In this document: one piece after another, positions 1 to 11,864 of the stretch
How positions within the stretch are numbered: the stretch's first letter is position 1
Layout of the letters: every line of letters begins with the position of its first letter
Made by a program: the position numbers and the translations under genes
NCBI GenBank assembly: GCA_905250125.1
Contig: CAJNOL010001147.1
Coordinates: 1-64,000 of the forward strand
DNA from: Rotaria sordida
Lineage: Eukaryota > Rotifera > Eurotatoria > Philodinida > Philodinidae
Direction of reading: 5' to 3'
Length of the DNA: 64,000 bases
The notes under the pieces: model-generated
What the model was told of the DNA's origin: nothing
What the model saw: the letters and a program-made list of their open reading frames with translations, nothing else
The model's database searches: none

Positions 1-2595
1 TATGACATAGATTCTTCTCGATTTGGTTGACTTCTACCAACTTACTAGTGTGACTGGAAAAATGTATATTCTCTTACTCATACGTATTTAAGAGCCGCAG
101 GTATTTTTCCAGTTTTTCCTGTATGCTGCAAGCAGGAAAACTCCGATAGATTTTACATCTTTGTCAACTTTTTTAGTGATTGATGTTTTTGACTGTTCAT
201 TTTGTTATCATGATTATTGTTACTATCATGATGATACATGTCAATCATTATAATATAATGGATGAAATATCTGAAGATAAATCAAATATAAGCTTATCAA
301 TCAACTGCAAAATCAATAAAATACCACCATGAAGAAAGAATTGCATGGAAATTTGCGTGTTTGGAAATGTACGTTGCAATTAAAGAGTTCCAGTCCTGCA
401 TTATTATCAAATATAAATAATAATTGTTGATTAAAATAAGAAATTAATTAGGTGAATAAACTATTCATGATAGATGCCACTGATGATGAACGATGTAGGT
501 TGATGAACCTAGAAATGATCATTTTAAATAAAGTTTTGTTAATGTTCGTACTATTGATTTAATAAAAAATGAAGCAACAATAGATGAATAATGCAATAGC
601 AAGCATTTAATTTTATCATTTATAGAACAATTTTTTATCTTTCTTTTTACATTGTTGACTTTCTTTCTTAGCTTGAATTAATCCAATATTTATGTCATTG
701 ATACAACGCATAAAAAAAGGTGTTTTCTTAGAGTTAATTGATATCAAAAAATGTTATCGTCTCAATCAATAAACGTTGAGTACATTAGCGAAATCATTGA
801 ATTTTACAGTAATCACGTAAAATAAGCTTCAAGAATATGATAATATATTACGAGAAGATAGTATTGCTGAAGATACTCACAAACAAGGATTCGGTAAAAT
901 TAAACAGGAAGCAAAAATAATAGTATTCATATATCATTCCTATTTAAATTTTCATTTATTGTAGCTTCAAAGCAAGATCAATACAATGATAATCTACCTA
1001 TCAAGATCATGTGATCATCAGTATTTATAGGTATTAATAAAATAGAGCTCACTAAGGAAAATAGAATATAACAATCATTCTTATTTCAATATTGATACAA
1101 TGTTTTGAATATTTAATTGCTCAGTTTTCAAATAAATATATTTTACTTTCGTTTTATTTTGTTAGTAAACTCCTCTATGCCATGTATGTGATATTTTAGT
1201 AGAATTCTATTTGAATTAATGCTTCATTATAAAAAAAAAAGGTTGTTTTACATTGAAATCTAATACAAGAATGTTCGAAATAGACACTTGTTCGCTATAA
1301 ATAGACTAAAATATTTTTTATTAAAATTGTGAACATTAAAGTTTACATGTTGTTGATCTGAAACTTAAAACTTTATTTCAATATGTTCCTATAAAAGATC
1401 TGTTGCTTTTTATACAAGATGAGATAGTGCAAAACAAACTGGCATACTATCATTGTACTATCCTTGATTCTAATGAGGGTTATATCATTTTTTTAAAATT
1501 AAGCAACAGCATATTTGAAGCTGTTAATTAAGTTCGGATCATTGCTGGTCGAGCTAATATCCAACAAGCACACATTATCAGAAAAAACCTAGTTTCACAA
1601 AAAAAAAATAAACAATAAAAAAAATTTGATCGTTACGTTTGATCATACACGGCAACCAATGCACATTATGTTAAAATATTCAAAAATATATACGATACAA
1701 CAACGCTTAATTCATCATTATGCAATATGACTGACAAGAGACAAGGTTGTGATATTATTCTCATTATTTCCAAATAATCATTACTGCAAAATTGAATAAT
1801 TATTTTCTTTATATTTGAATGAAGGAGACGAGGGAGAACGAGCCGATTTCTTAGTGTGGACCTTGTATCTATATATTTTGTTTTAAATATCATTAAAGCT
1901 ATTAAATTTTTGTTTGAATATGTCGATTGTGATTCAATTGAAAATGAGTACTTTTATACATGGATAATCTTTACAAGTGTATTCTTCCAAATGTTAGGAT
2001 CACGAGCTTCTAGAGAAAAATAGATGAATAATCAGCGTTCTAAAATAACTAACTCATTATGTTGTTATTAGGAACAACAAATCGGTTTCTCGTCTACTAG
2101 TAGTACCGAGACGGTCTCTAATAATGAAGTGAGGTAGCTATTATTGATCACTGATTTCTTGGCTATTACTCACTGCACAAAAGCTCGTTGCCCTACCGTT
2201 TGAAAGATTACGCTTCGAAGATTATCCATATATGAAGAAAATTTTCACGGGAATGTAAAATATCAAGCTGTCTAGAAAGTTCATGCAACTGTATCTGAAT
2301 TGAGTGCATGAAATATTTAGTTTATATTGTTGTGCAAAGCGTGAATTTTTACCATGATGTACACCTTCCTTCCGCTGATTTCATCATTCTGTGCGAAAAA
2401 ATAACTTTTCACAGCTATGTCTGTCCATAAAAATTAGTTCGTTAAGCAGTTAAAAATAAATAACGAAATGGATGGTGCCAAACTGCAACGGAATACATTT
2501 CTAGATTTTATTCAAAAATCATTTATAATTTCATTTATTGTAGTATTTTCTGTGTATTATTCAAGACTCATTTCATGTTGACCAATACTGTATAC
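1..2595. other. AT-rich stretch with no recognisable gene
   Basis: I found no open frame longer than about 75 codons and no fragment resembling a known protein. The stretch is AT-rich with A/T homopolymers. The only small structure I noticed is a short inverted pair near 2090-2118 (gagac / gtctc). It could be old transposon sequence, since it directly abuts the mariner-type element, but nothing shows that directly. Confidence 0.5.
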
Positions 2596-2597
2596 TA

Positions 2598-3130
2598 ATG
2601 TCCGCGCCAGAAATAGATGGAGAAAACAGTAGGAGTAATCTTTCGCGAACGGATCTAGCTAGCAATCTCCCCTTTTCAGCGTTAGAAAGAGTAGTCTTTT
2701 GGGGAAAAATCTATATTAAATTTAATAGGTGAGCGAGTGGTCAAGGCTGTTAATTACCGTTGAAGATCTTATGTCCTACCGGACCAAAACGTTTTCGAAT
2801 AGATTTTTAATTCCAAGGTAATCATTCGATAGCGCAAAGTCTGCTCTCTTAATCTACGAAAGTCCGAACTTTTTATCTTGTATAGTGTTCAAAAGTTATT
2901 CAAGTTACATTAAGTATCTGTAGCGTGTCAAAAATATGATTTTTTTTCGAGAGAGAGAAGAATCTTTTCATTGTTGGTGCATGAGAGTTTTTGACCCATT
3001 TAAGTCGCATAACGACAAGTAATTAGTCATTCCAACATAATTCACTTCGATCACCACTGTGTTCTATAGCTTTCTTCTGAATCTAATGCAAATGACACTG
3101 TCCACCATACATTCTCGCTTCCTTTTCTCT
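2598..3130. repeat. Left terminal inverted repeat of the mariner-like element
   Basis: This arm pairs with 4973-5505 in reverse complement. Landmarks shared by both arms are the lariat-free end motif cgccagaaatag, the block around gattgctagctagatccg, the ccggtaggaca block and the block around gtcattccaacataattcac. A few substitutions and 1-2 base gaps separate the arms. Confidence 0.88.
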
Positions 3131-3181
3131 GTATTTTCAATGCTGTGAATCTATTGCATGAAAAACTATCAGTCAATAAAG

Positions 3182-4793
3182 TCAAAGTTCGGTGCTATCA
3201 TCACTAGCATCAGAAAGATTATCAGTCTCGATATCTGATACGTCGTCGATTAATTGTGGCTCAACAGTATTTTCTACGAATTCATCTGCTGCTTTGTACG
3301 TTGTTTCCACTTTTTCAGCACGACACATTGCACTTTGTGCAGCTTTGTCATTGAAACCAGCAATAAATTCGGAAGCTAATTCATAGACGCTGGTCAACGA
3401 GAAGTTAATATTGTTTTTACGAACATATTCTTTTAATCTAGCCCAAGCGATCTCGACGGGATTTAATGAACAATGTCGCACTGGCAGCTGCAAGATTTGT
3501 ACGTCGAACTCTTGTGCAACCTCATCGACTTGAGTAATATAAATTCATAACATATGAGTATTATAAAACTATCTATACTTTATATTTTTTTTCTGGGTGT
3601 ATTCTCCAAAGCAATCTCTAGTAATTCCGATTTTTTTAATGTCGAATCAAATTCAATTCCATGATTTTCCAACCATTCAATTATTTGATCTTTTCTCATT
3701 GATCTTTTGGCAGGTTTAGAACTTTCCATAAGTTCCGAATGCCATATGGCATTATCGATCACTATGGCTATTCTTCGACTTTGACCTAATTTCAAAAATA
3801 AAATTTAAGAAATTCTTATTTGAGCAAAATTTACCGTTATCCTCTCTCAGGCGAAAAGCTGCTTTTTTAATCCATTCAATAAAGTGTGTTGAGGTCATTG
3901 AATGATCTTCTGAAGAGTTGAAGATCTCAACAGATGGTAAGTGAAAACCATTCTTATCGATCATAGCAGATATTCCCAAACAAGAACCTAAATAAAAAAT
4001 ATATATGAATATTATATCAGGCATAATTGTTAGTATATTACCCTTGCCATCGCCTTTTCTAACCCTTCCTTTACGAGAATCATCAATCCAGATTGATCTT
4101 TTCTCCTCGCCGACATTCACCCACGTTTCCTCGTGAAACAAAAGTAAAGCACCAGCTTTTCGCAATTCATCAAGATTGCGGAAATAAAAAGCACGTTGAG
4201 TCATGAAAGAGTTATCATCTAGTGCCACCTTTACTTTGCTTGTCCTTTGATAGGAAAAGCTCAATCGACGCATATGCCGCCGAAGAGCTGTCTGTGAACG
4301 AATTGGAAAATCTTTGTGAGCTGTGAGAAGACGTTCAAGAAAGAATAGCAACAGTAGGATAAATTTTTTCTGCCAACAACAGATGAAACTGAAATTGAAT
4401 TTCATCATCAGCTTCTTCAGATAATGGAATTGATGGACGTCCAGGAATCCTACTAGGAACCTTCAATAGAATCGTGCTCATTTCATAAGACGTAGACCAA
4501 GTTGATATATTCTGCTTTTCGTGTGAAATGTTCGTCGATTGAGTTTATGACACTGATCGGAGTCGTAAGCGCTTCTCTTCTTCATTTACTTGCTCTTCTT
4601 GTAATTCACGTATTGCCATCATTTTCTTCTTCAAATTAAATAATGATGACTCAGAAATACCCAATATTGTCAAAATGCGCGCAGTCGAATTGTTCATTAG
4701 AATTTTTGGTCCGTCTTTTTCACTTTCGACGAAGTCAATAACACGGAAAAATATTTGTTTGATTTCAGGAGTGAAATGAACGCCTTGGGGCAT
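3182..4793 (-). pseudogene. Tc1/mariner-type DDE transposase, intron-bearing and broken
   Basis: The minus strand reads, in order: an N-terminal helix-turn-helix-like segment (4793-4545); a segment with PGRPS and a second helical region; HMRRLSFSYQRTSKVKV; the first catalytic region HEETWVN; the second, IVIDNAIWH; and the third, LNPVEIAWARLK. Two introns look genuine, with gt...ag borders near 4045-3988 and 3834-3787, and they restore frame across the protein. Breaks: a one-base shift near 4347-4350, where the frame carrying EKIYPTV runs to a stop while LERLLTAHKDFP continues in the next frame; a stop (TAA) just before the apparent donor near 3578; and an interruption around 4545. The first catalytic residue, normally Asp in HDETW, is Glu here. 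The family call is firm; the exact exon ends are approximate. Confidence 0.85.
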
Positions 4794-4972
4794 GATTTAA
4801 ACACGTGGAAGAATAGAGTTAGTAATAATATTATACATATATATATATATATGTATAAAGATGAGAGAGAATTACCAAAAAAATCTATCGTTTCTTTCTT
4901 TCTAGCCAATAGGGAAAAACATAAAAAAGAGAAAGTAAATTTAACATCTTTCGAGTCAAAATTTCACGATAG

Positions 4973-5505
4973 AGGGAAAAAGAAGCGAGAATGTATGGTG
5001 GACAGTGTCATTTGCATTAGATTCAGAAGAAAGCTATAGAACACAGTGGTGATCGAAGTGAATTATGTTGGAATGACTAATTACTTGTCGTTATGCGACT
5101 TAAATGGGTCGAAAACTCTCATGCACCAACAATGAAAAGATTCTTCTCTCTCTCGAAAAAAAATCATATTTTTGACACGCTACAGATACTCAGTGTAACT
5201 TGAATAACTTTTGAACACTATACAAGATAAAAAGTTCAGACTTTCGTAGATTAAGAGAGCAGACTTTGCGCTATCGAATGATTACCTTGGAATTAAAAAT
5301 CTATTCGAAAACGTTTTGGTCCGGTAGGACATAAAATCTTCAACGGTAATTAACAGCTGTGACCACTCGCCCACCTATTAAATTTAATATAGATTTGTCC
5401 CCAAAAGACTACTCTTTCTAACGCTGAAAAGGCGAGATTGCTAGCTAGATCCGTTCGCGAAATATTACTCCTACAGTTTTCTCCATCTATTTCTGGCGCC
5501 GACAT
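4973..5505. repeat. Right terminal inverted repeat of the mariner-like element
   Basis: Reverse complement of 2598-3130. It lies upstream of the transposase start at 4793, so this arm probably holds the transposase promoter; that is inference from position only. Confidence 0.88.
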
Positions 5506-5507
5506 TA

Positions 5508-8500
5508 GTGAATAGATAACTATGTTTCCACTATCGGCATAAGTCTATTGTTTTGTTTATTGAATGTTGAACATATGCATATTTTTAAGCTTTCATTGAT
5601 TCTTAGATGTTCAACATGTCGAATTCAACACGTTGAAAATTTGTTAGTTCAGATATCAATATACGCAAAGATTTTTCCAATATGTTTACAGATGCCATTA
5701 GCCGATTTGGGTGTGTTATAGGAATCAATTTAACATCATGTTTAACAAGTTCTGGATCATCAGACAGTGAAGATGCGACTGAGTGTGAGTCTTCTCTTCA
5801 CTAACCCACACTCTTCTCAGTCGAAGTCCAAACAAGCTATCAAGCCTTTCACACACGCCAGACAAGCCACTTAGAATAGAGAGATCACTGGTCTGTCATG
5901 GTTTATTTAAATTTTCAATAAAAATATTAGCTTTCTTTTTAAGCAGAAAACATAGATATCATAATAAACAATAGTGTATATTTGGTGTTGAAAGATGAGG
6001 AATAATTTTGTTATCAATTTGACTGGACACGATCATGGTTAATAATAGATTGTGACTACATTGTTCATTGTCCATTTATTTATTTAGTGTATTTATTCAT
6101 TTTGTTGAATTGTTGTTCATTTTTCTAATAGTTTACTAATTCTCATTGTTTCTTGATTCATTTTTATATTTTTTGGAATATATCAGGACTTAATATATTC
6201 CTTTCAACTAATTCATCAAATTCATTCAAACAATTTTATTTAAAGACAACTTTTTTTTCTCAATGTCAAATATTTTCTTTTTTGTATATTTTTGACAAAT
6301 ACGTTCTGTATTCAATCAATGAATATATCGTGTTGTATTGTCATTTTCGTATACATGACTAGCTTAGTTTCTTATAAAAACAGTCTTTTGCTTTCATTCA
6401 AGTATCACTGTGAGATTAGTATGTAAAAATAAATACACAAGCCGCGACGAATAAGTCAAACAGTTCAAAGCAAATCATCAGCAGATAGTCCAAGCCTGTG
6501 AACAGTCGATCTGCTTGAACCTCTGCTACATCTGATGTCGAATTTATTTTACAAAGAAATGCCATTATTGCACAGTCGGTATTAATCTTGAATATTTGAA
6601 GGATCTATCATGTTTAATCTTAAAATGCCTCATATAACAGCCAAATCTTGTCTAATTTGCATAATACGTCTTGCTCCTACGTACAGACAAAACAAGTAAA
6701 ACTTGAAGCTTTGCCATTGTCTTATCTATTTTGTCTGATGATCTCGATGGAACTAGTCTACACGCAAGATATACATTAATAAAAGACAATGATCAGATGC
6801 AACGTTGAACATACGTGTAATGGCAATCTGGTAACAGATGTAAGTCATGATAATGATTATCATGCATATATATATAGGAGACAACTACTCTTGATGTATA
6901 TCAGATATTATTACCATGTTTATTCGTCTTCTCAACATTTTTCATTCTATTTTGAAGATGGAAGGGAAACAGACATTAATCCATTTTAGTAGAGGGAATG
7001 ATGTGACAAATACGCAACTATTTGACTGACATTATTATTTCAATTTATGTTAACAAGATACTCAATTGATACATGTACTGCATATGGCTTGCAGTAATTT
7101 GGGCGTTATCAAAGATGCTGTTTATTTTGTTTCGTCTTTTACACTAAATTATATAAAAATATTTTCCAAAATAGACAAGATCTTCAAAAAACCGTTTAAA
7201 TCCTCTAAAGTTTCGTTGCCAGGGTGTTTCAACGATAAACTACCATAAAAATGCGATTTTTACGATTTCTTTAACGTGTTTAAACGTGTTAGAAAGATAT
7301 GAATTTGTTAAAACCAATAACTTTCCTTAAGCTTAAGAGTTTTTATCAGTTTTATTTCTAATTTTCACAAGTTTAAACGCGTTTGTACATGTTCGAGTTT
7401 TTAAATTAAGAAATCCATATAAAGAAAAAAATCAACAATTCTATACATTGAAGTTTCATGAAACATTCTCACAATGACTCCTTAGCTTTATCAGTTTTAT
7501 TAAATAGATTGTTTAATTTAAAAACTCGAACGTGTCAAAATGCGTTTAAACTATTAGACAATATCCAAAACCGTGTAAAATGCACATTTGACCATTTTAT
7601 GAACGCATAAAACTATTGAACGTTGTTAAAACACATGGAAATATTTAGCGAGAATAACACCATAACAGTGCACGCCTTTAGTAGTTATTATTAGGGGTTA
7701 AAATTTAAAATGATTAAAAAACTCAATTGATGGCTTACATAAGTGAGAATATGGTGTTTTTACATTTCGGAACGTGTTTGATTTTTTTATGCATTTTAGT
7801 ACGATTTTTTTTTGTTGATTTTGTCTGCTTGAAAATTGCGTTTATGTATTTCGAGAAAGTAAAAAAGACAACTTTAGAAGCAATAGCATACACTCTAAGA
7901 CTAATCGAGAAGCCTTTTTAATATTTTTTGATTTTTGTCATATACATTTGTAAAACCTTTTACATATAAGACAATTCAAGATGTTCTAGAACATTTCACC
8001 ATATCTTAACTGAAAAAGATAAACTATAAATGAATGAAAAAAAAAAGATTATCAATTTTCAATCGTAACTCATTTGTAACTAATATACATAAACAACACA
8101 AAACTGTAAAGATTTAATTTTAATTGATTTTGTGTCACTAAGAACATTACTTTAGTCTAGATAACAGTATTCATTGTAAGTTCAAAAATTGTAATAACTG
8201 TTGATCATTACACATTAACGTTATGTCAACACAAATTAGAATCAAATATAACATTTTATTTTTGACATAAAAAATGAGAGCAAATTTAAATATAACAAAT
8301 ATATAAAATTTGATGCTTTTTGTATTTTAAAAACACAATAGAAAGACCAAGTATTATTAGTAAAGTAGTCTCTTGAATCATATGATTTAATTGACTGAAC
8401 ACAAGAAGAATGTAACGCAAACTGAACATGTTTGAATTTAGCCTTTAGCATTATCGTTCTTTCATTTTCAATAGTCAGAACACTGTTAATTGATTGATCG

Positions 8501-8949
8501 AGAACATATTGCATATGATACAGTTGAACAGAGGCACCTAATGATTTTTTTTTCAATTTTTTTCCGCATGTCAGACAATCGTGGAAATGGGAGTCGACAA
8601 TGAAAAAAATGATTTCAAGCAATTAGAAATTTTTGAGGAAAACTATGGAACAAGATGCATCGCCATGATTAGAGAAAAGAGATGTAACTTTTTTCTTATC
8701 CTTTGCTTATCTGAAACATTTTTCATTAATAATCCAAGATTACCTTATCGATGAAGTTTCTTCTATTTTCTCAATATTAAACTGACAATATTTAAAAAAA
8801 ACAACTCCTTCCTTTTCTAGAAAAATAGACAATAAAATGAATGAAATATAATACAGTTTAAATTAGTATCACCGTCTCTTGTTTTTATCTGACACAAAAA
8901 AAAATAATTGATCAATTTATGATACACAAATTTCTTAAACCATGCATAA
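5508..8949. other. Intergenic AT-rich stretch with repeat debris
   Basis: No convincing coding exon was seen. A GC-richer patch at 5770-5890 contains cgactgag and its complement ctcagtcg. A pair of 39-base inverted arms lies at 7371-7409 and 7513-7551. Open frames up to 126 codons (8242-8622, minus) are rich in Phe, Ile, Leu and Tyr and show no family motif. The last 300 bases, next to the ARF gene stop, are probably its 3' untranslated region. Confidence 0.5.
7371..7551. repeat. Imperfect inverted repeat pair (39-base arms)
   Basis: The arm at 7371-7409 starts gtttaaacgcgtttg and ends gagtttttaaattaa. The arm at 7513-7551 is its reverse complement with about five mismatches. Further gtttaaacg-type motifs at 7270-7290 suggest a somewhat larger, decayed fold-back element. 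No target duplication was recognised. Confidence 0.6.
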
Positions 8950-9635
8950 TCAACGTCCTTTCTTTTGTAGTCGAATCATTTGTGCTAACGTTGAAAATGC
9001 ATCTGTTAAACCATCTCCAGTTAGTGCGCAACATGGTATAATATAATAAGAACCATTAGGCCATGCAAGTAAATTAAGTTTTTCAGCTATATATGCAGGT
9101 GGTAAAGCGTCCTCAGTATCTTGTTTATTAGCTAAAACAATAAGTGGAACGGATTTCATTGAATCATGTTGATAAATTCCTTCTAATTCAGCTCTAGCTA
9201 CATGAAGACGATGGCCATCAGTAGAATCGATAACAAATACAAGTCCATCAACATTATCAAAATAATGATGCCATAATGTTCTTAAATGATCTTGACCACC
9301 AACATCCCAAACAGTTAATGAAATTCCCTGACATGGAGATATTGTTTCAACATTGAAACCTTTCATGTTTAAAAAACAAAACAGAAAAAAAAACACATAA
9401 TTTATTTTTAAGACTATAATAAATGAATTAACATACCAATGGTTGGTACAGTATGGAAGTCTTCTGTACGTTTCATTCGATAAAGTATTGTTGTTTTACC
9501 TATAGTATAGATTTATTTAAAAAAGTAATTTTTTTTTTGTATAATCATACCCGCATTATCTAAACCAAGCATTAGAATACGTTTGGGACCATCAGCTGAT
9601 ATTTTTTTCATAAGTTTTGATAAAACTTTACCCAT
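8950..9635 (-). CDS. ARF-family small GTPase
   Basis: Three exons (9635-9551, 9499-9437, 9359-8950), joined at G|GT borders within glycine codons, give a 185-residue protein, the normal ARF length. It has Gly2 after the start Met (a possible N-myristoylation site), the P-loop GLDNAGKT at residues 24-31, the switch I region with VPTIGFNVET, switch II WDVGGQD followed by LRTLW, and the guanine-specificity motif NKQD. It ends in a lysine-rich tail (QKKGR). ARF proteins cycle between GDP and GTP on membranes and recruit vesicle coats; that role is known for the family, not shown here. All catalytic motifs are intact. The sequence looks closer to true ARFs than to distant ARLs, but without a tree I cannot name the orthologue. 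The start was chosen because it places Gly2 and the P-loop at the standard spacing. Confidence 0.93.
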
Positions 9636-11864
9636 TTCTACAAATGTAAATAATAACAAGTATTACTTTTCACTAATAATCTTCGTCGTTAATGCAAAAT
9701 AACAAAAAAAAAATGATCACAAAAAAAAACAACAACAACAACAATACTATACATATGCACGCGCCCTACATCGTTATTATGCACAATGAAATATGTCAAT
9801 CATCGTATTGCAAAGCGAAATTTATTCGAGTCTATCGTCATAATATGTGTAGCGTTAATGTAAAGGACACACAGGTGAATGAATAATATAACCAACAGAA
9901 GAGGGGGGGGGGGGGGAGCACACAACAAGGTGAGACTATTGTGCATCAGTCAAAGACGTATTGAAGCAAGATTCTTTTTCTATTATGTATATATAATCGA
10001 ATAAGACAAGAAAAGAAAAAAATGCAAAGAATCGATCTCCGTCTTCATCGCACCTTCATCAATACATAAGCAAGTACCTTGCATTTACTCGTCTTCGATA
10101 CATCCTTGTTGTTCTTGTCCAAGAATACAGCTACTGTTCATTCATACAATCTATCTACATCAAGATAATGATTCATAGTATCTGTACATATCATAAATGT
10201 GAAAAAAAAATCATAAAAATTTAGTTGTTCAATAAATTGACAATTCATTTTTTTTTTCGTATATTTCAATATACTGTCGATGTGAAACCATATATTATGA
10301 TACAAGTTATTTTCAATTCATATCCACTAGTAGGAAAAACAGAGAAAAATTAATCACTTACATATATATATATATATATATACACACCGTAGGTTAAATT
10401 AACAAAAGAATGAGCTCTGCAAGAGATGTTTGATAAAATTGATTGATGTGATGAAGAAATTTTTAGAGTGTCTTAAAAAGTTTTGCTAATAAAGAAAAAA
10501 AAACGAAGACTCTTTATAAAAATAACAATGACGAATGACTTTTAATATATATATATATGACGATATTTGTCGAATATCCAATTTCTTTTTCATCATGAAG
10601 CGCAGGTAATTTATTGAAAAAAAAACTGACACATAAATCAACATGTGTTGTATGACGTATATGATAATATTTTCATTCATTTGCATGTCAACCAAAATTA
10701 AAAAAAATCAATGTCTTCTCGAACGTCCAAATAACGCCAAGGTCCAAACATATTTATACATTAATCTATATGACATAAAAATAAATATCAGGAATAGAGA
10801 CAAGATTTTATGTATTCTCATAAAGATAATAAGTTTGTTAGAACAAAAAAAGAAAAATAAAAGACTTTTCATTCGAGCATGAGATCTTATTAGAATTAAT
10901 TTTAACATTAATTATTTTAAAATTAAACCAATAATATAAATACATTTTATTTTCTTTTATGACATTTTATTTATTTGTATATTATGATAAAGTTCATTTA
11001 AACACTATCGATAATTTTAGGCTCATTCGAATAATTATTTTCGATTGAAACACAGTTTCTTTAAATTTTTGTTAATACAATCATTAATTATTTCTTTTTT
11101 ACATGATTCTTGACTGTTTCTCAATAAGTAAAATCAAAATGACGTTATCTATTTTGCACAATTTCATGTATTCATTTGTTTACTTTTCTTATACGATATC
11201 TACTGAATCTTCGTTGTCTTTGTTAGAATTGTTTCAGTAGTGCATCGATGATCACTTACTATTACATGTATGTATTCTTTAAAATTTTCTCATATAACAA
11301 TCATCTTTTAATCATATTCAACTATCAACAATCTATCGATTATGATTCTTCTCGTAAGCATAAATATTTATGTAATATCCGATGACAACATAGTTGATAG
11401 TTCTTCTTTTTTAACTGATGTTGCATTATATTTTTAACTGTATCGTTTATTTCTTTCGCATTATAAATACATAGATTGACGAAAAAGATGATTATAACAT
11501 AAGAAACAAAGAAGAAAAGATGAAAGCAAAATCTTAAGACAAAAAAAAACTAAGAATAGAATGAGATGTAACAATTTTTGTCATTGTTGTTTGTCATAAT
11601 TGTGAGAGAAGTAAAAACGAAAATGTTGATCCTCTTTCAGTTGTACGATCACGTTTTGTGTATCTAGTCATCGTTGTCTTCGGACGACGGTCGTATGTAT
11701 TCCGTTCTCTATTTGAATAGTTGCTTGTTATTTGGTCAGGTCAAAATAGAAGAAGAAGAAAGAGGAGAAGAAGACGAGAGAGAGAAGGATAGGTACAGAT
11801 AAAACGAAGGAAGACTAAAAGTATAGTATTCTCGTTCACACCACATTAACAAAAAAAAAGAGGA
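9636..11864. other. Shared upstream region between the ARF and chitinase genes
   Basis: The two genes diverge from this stretch, so it probably holds both promoters. Visible items are a run of 14 G at 9903-9916, (TA)n at 10363-10382 and 10545-10557, and a purine-rich tract (agaagaag..gagagag) at 11749-11790 just before the chitinase start. Open frames at 10486-10908 overlap each other on both strands and look like chance reading of AT-rich DNA. Confidence 0.5.
9903..9916 (+). repeat. Poly-G run of 14
   Basis: An uninterrupted run of 14 G about 270 bp upstream of the ARF start codon, striking in DNA this AT-rich. It could fold as a quadruplex or may simply be slippage. Its length is the kind of feature that sequencing often misreads. 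Confidence 0.9.

Larger units (their letters stand above)
2598..5505 (-). mobile_element. Tc1/mariner-like DNA transposon with ~530-bp terminal inverted repeats
   Basis: The ends read atgtccgcgccagaaatag at 2598 and, reversed, atgtcggcgccagaaatag from 5505. Both are flanked by a TA dinucleotide (2596-2597 and 5506-5507), the hallmark target duplication of the Tc1/mariner superfamily. The inverted repeats continue inward to about 3130 and from about 4973, with few mismatches, so each arm is about 530 bp of a 2908-bp element. The interior holds a minus-strand DDE transposase relic. Such long arms are unusual for the superfamily, where tens of bases are common. The near-identity of the arms argues for fairly recent movement, while the interrupted transposase argues that this copy no longer supplies its own enzyme. 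Confidence 0.9.

Noticed and set aside
4755..5039. Plus-strand frame overlapping the transposase start
   Set aside because: It runs antisense to the transposase and into the inverted repeat. There is no independent support.
8242..8622. 126-codon minus-strand frame
   Set aside because: Composition is that of chance reading of AT-rich DNA (Phe, Ile, Leu, Tyr, Lys). There is no motif and no splice-consistent neighbours.
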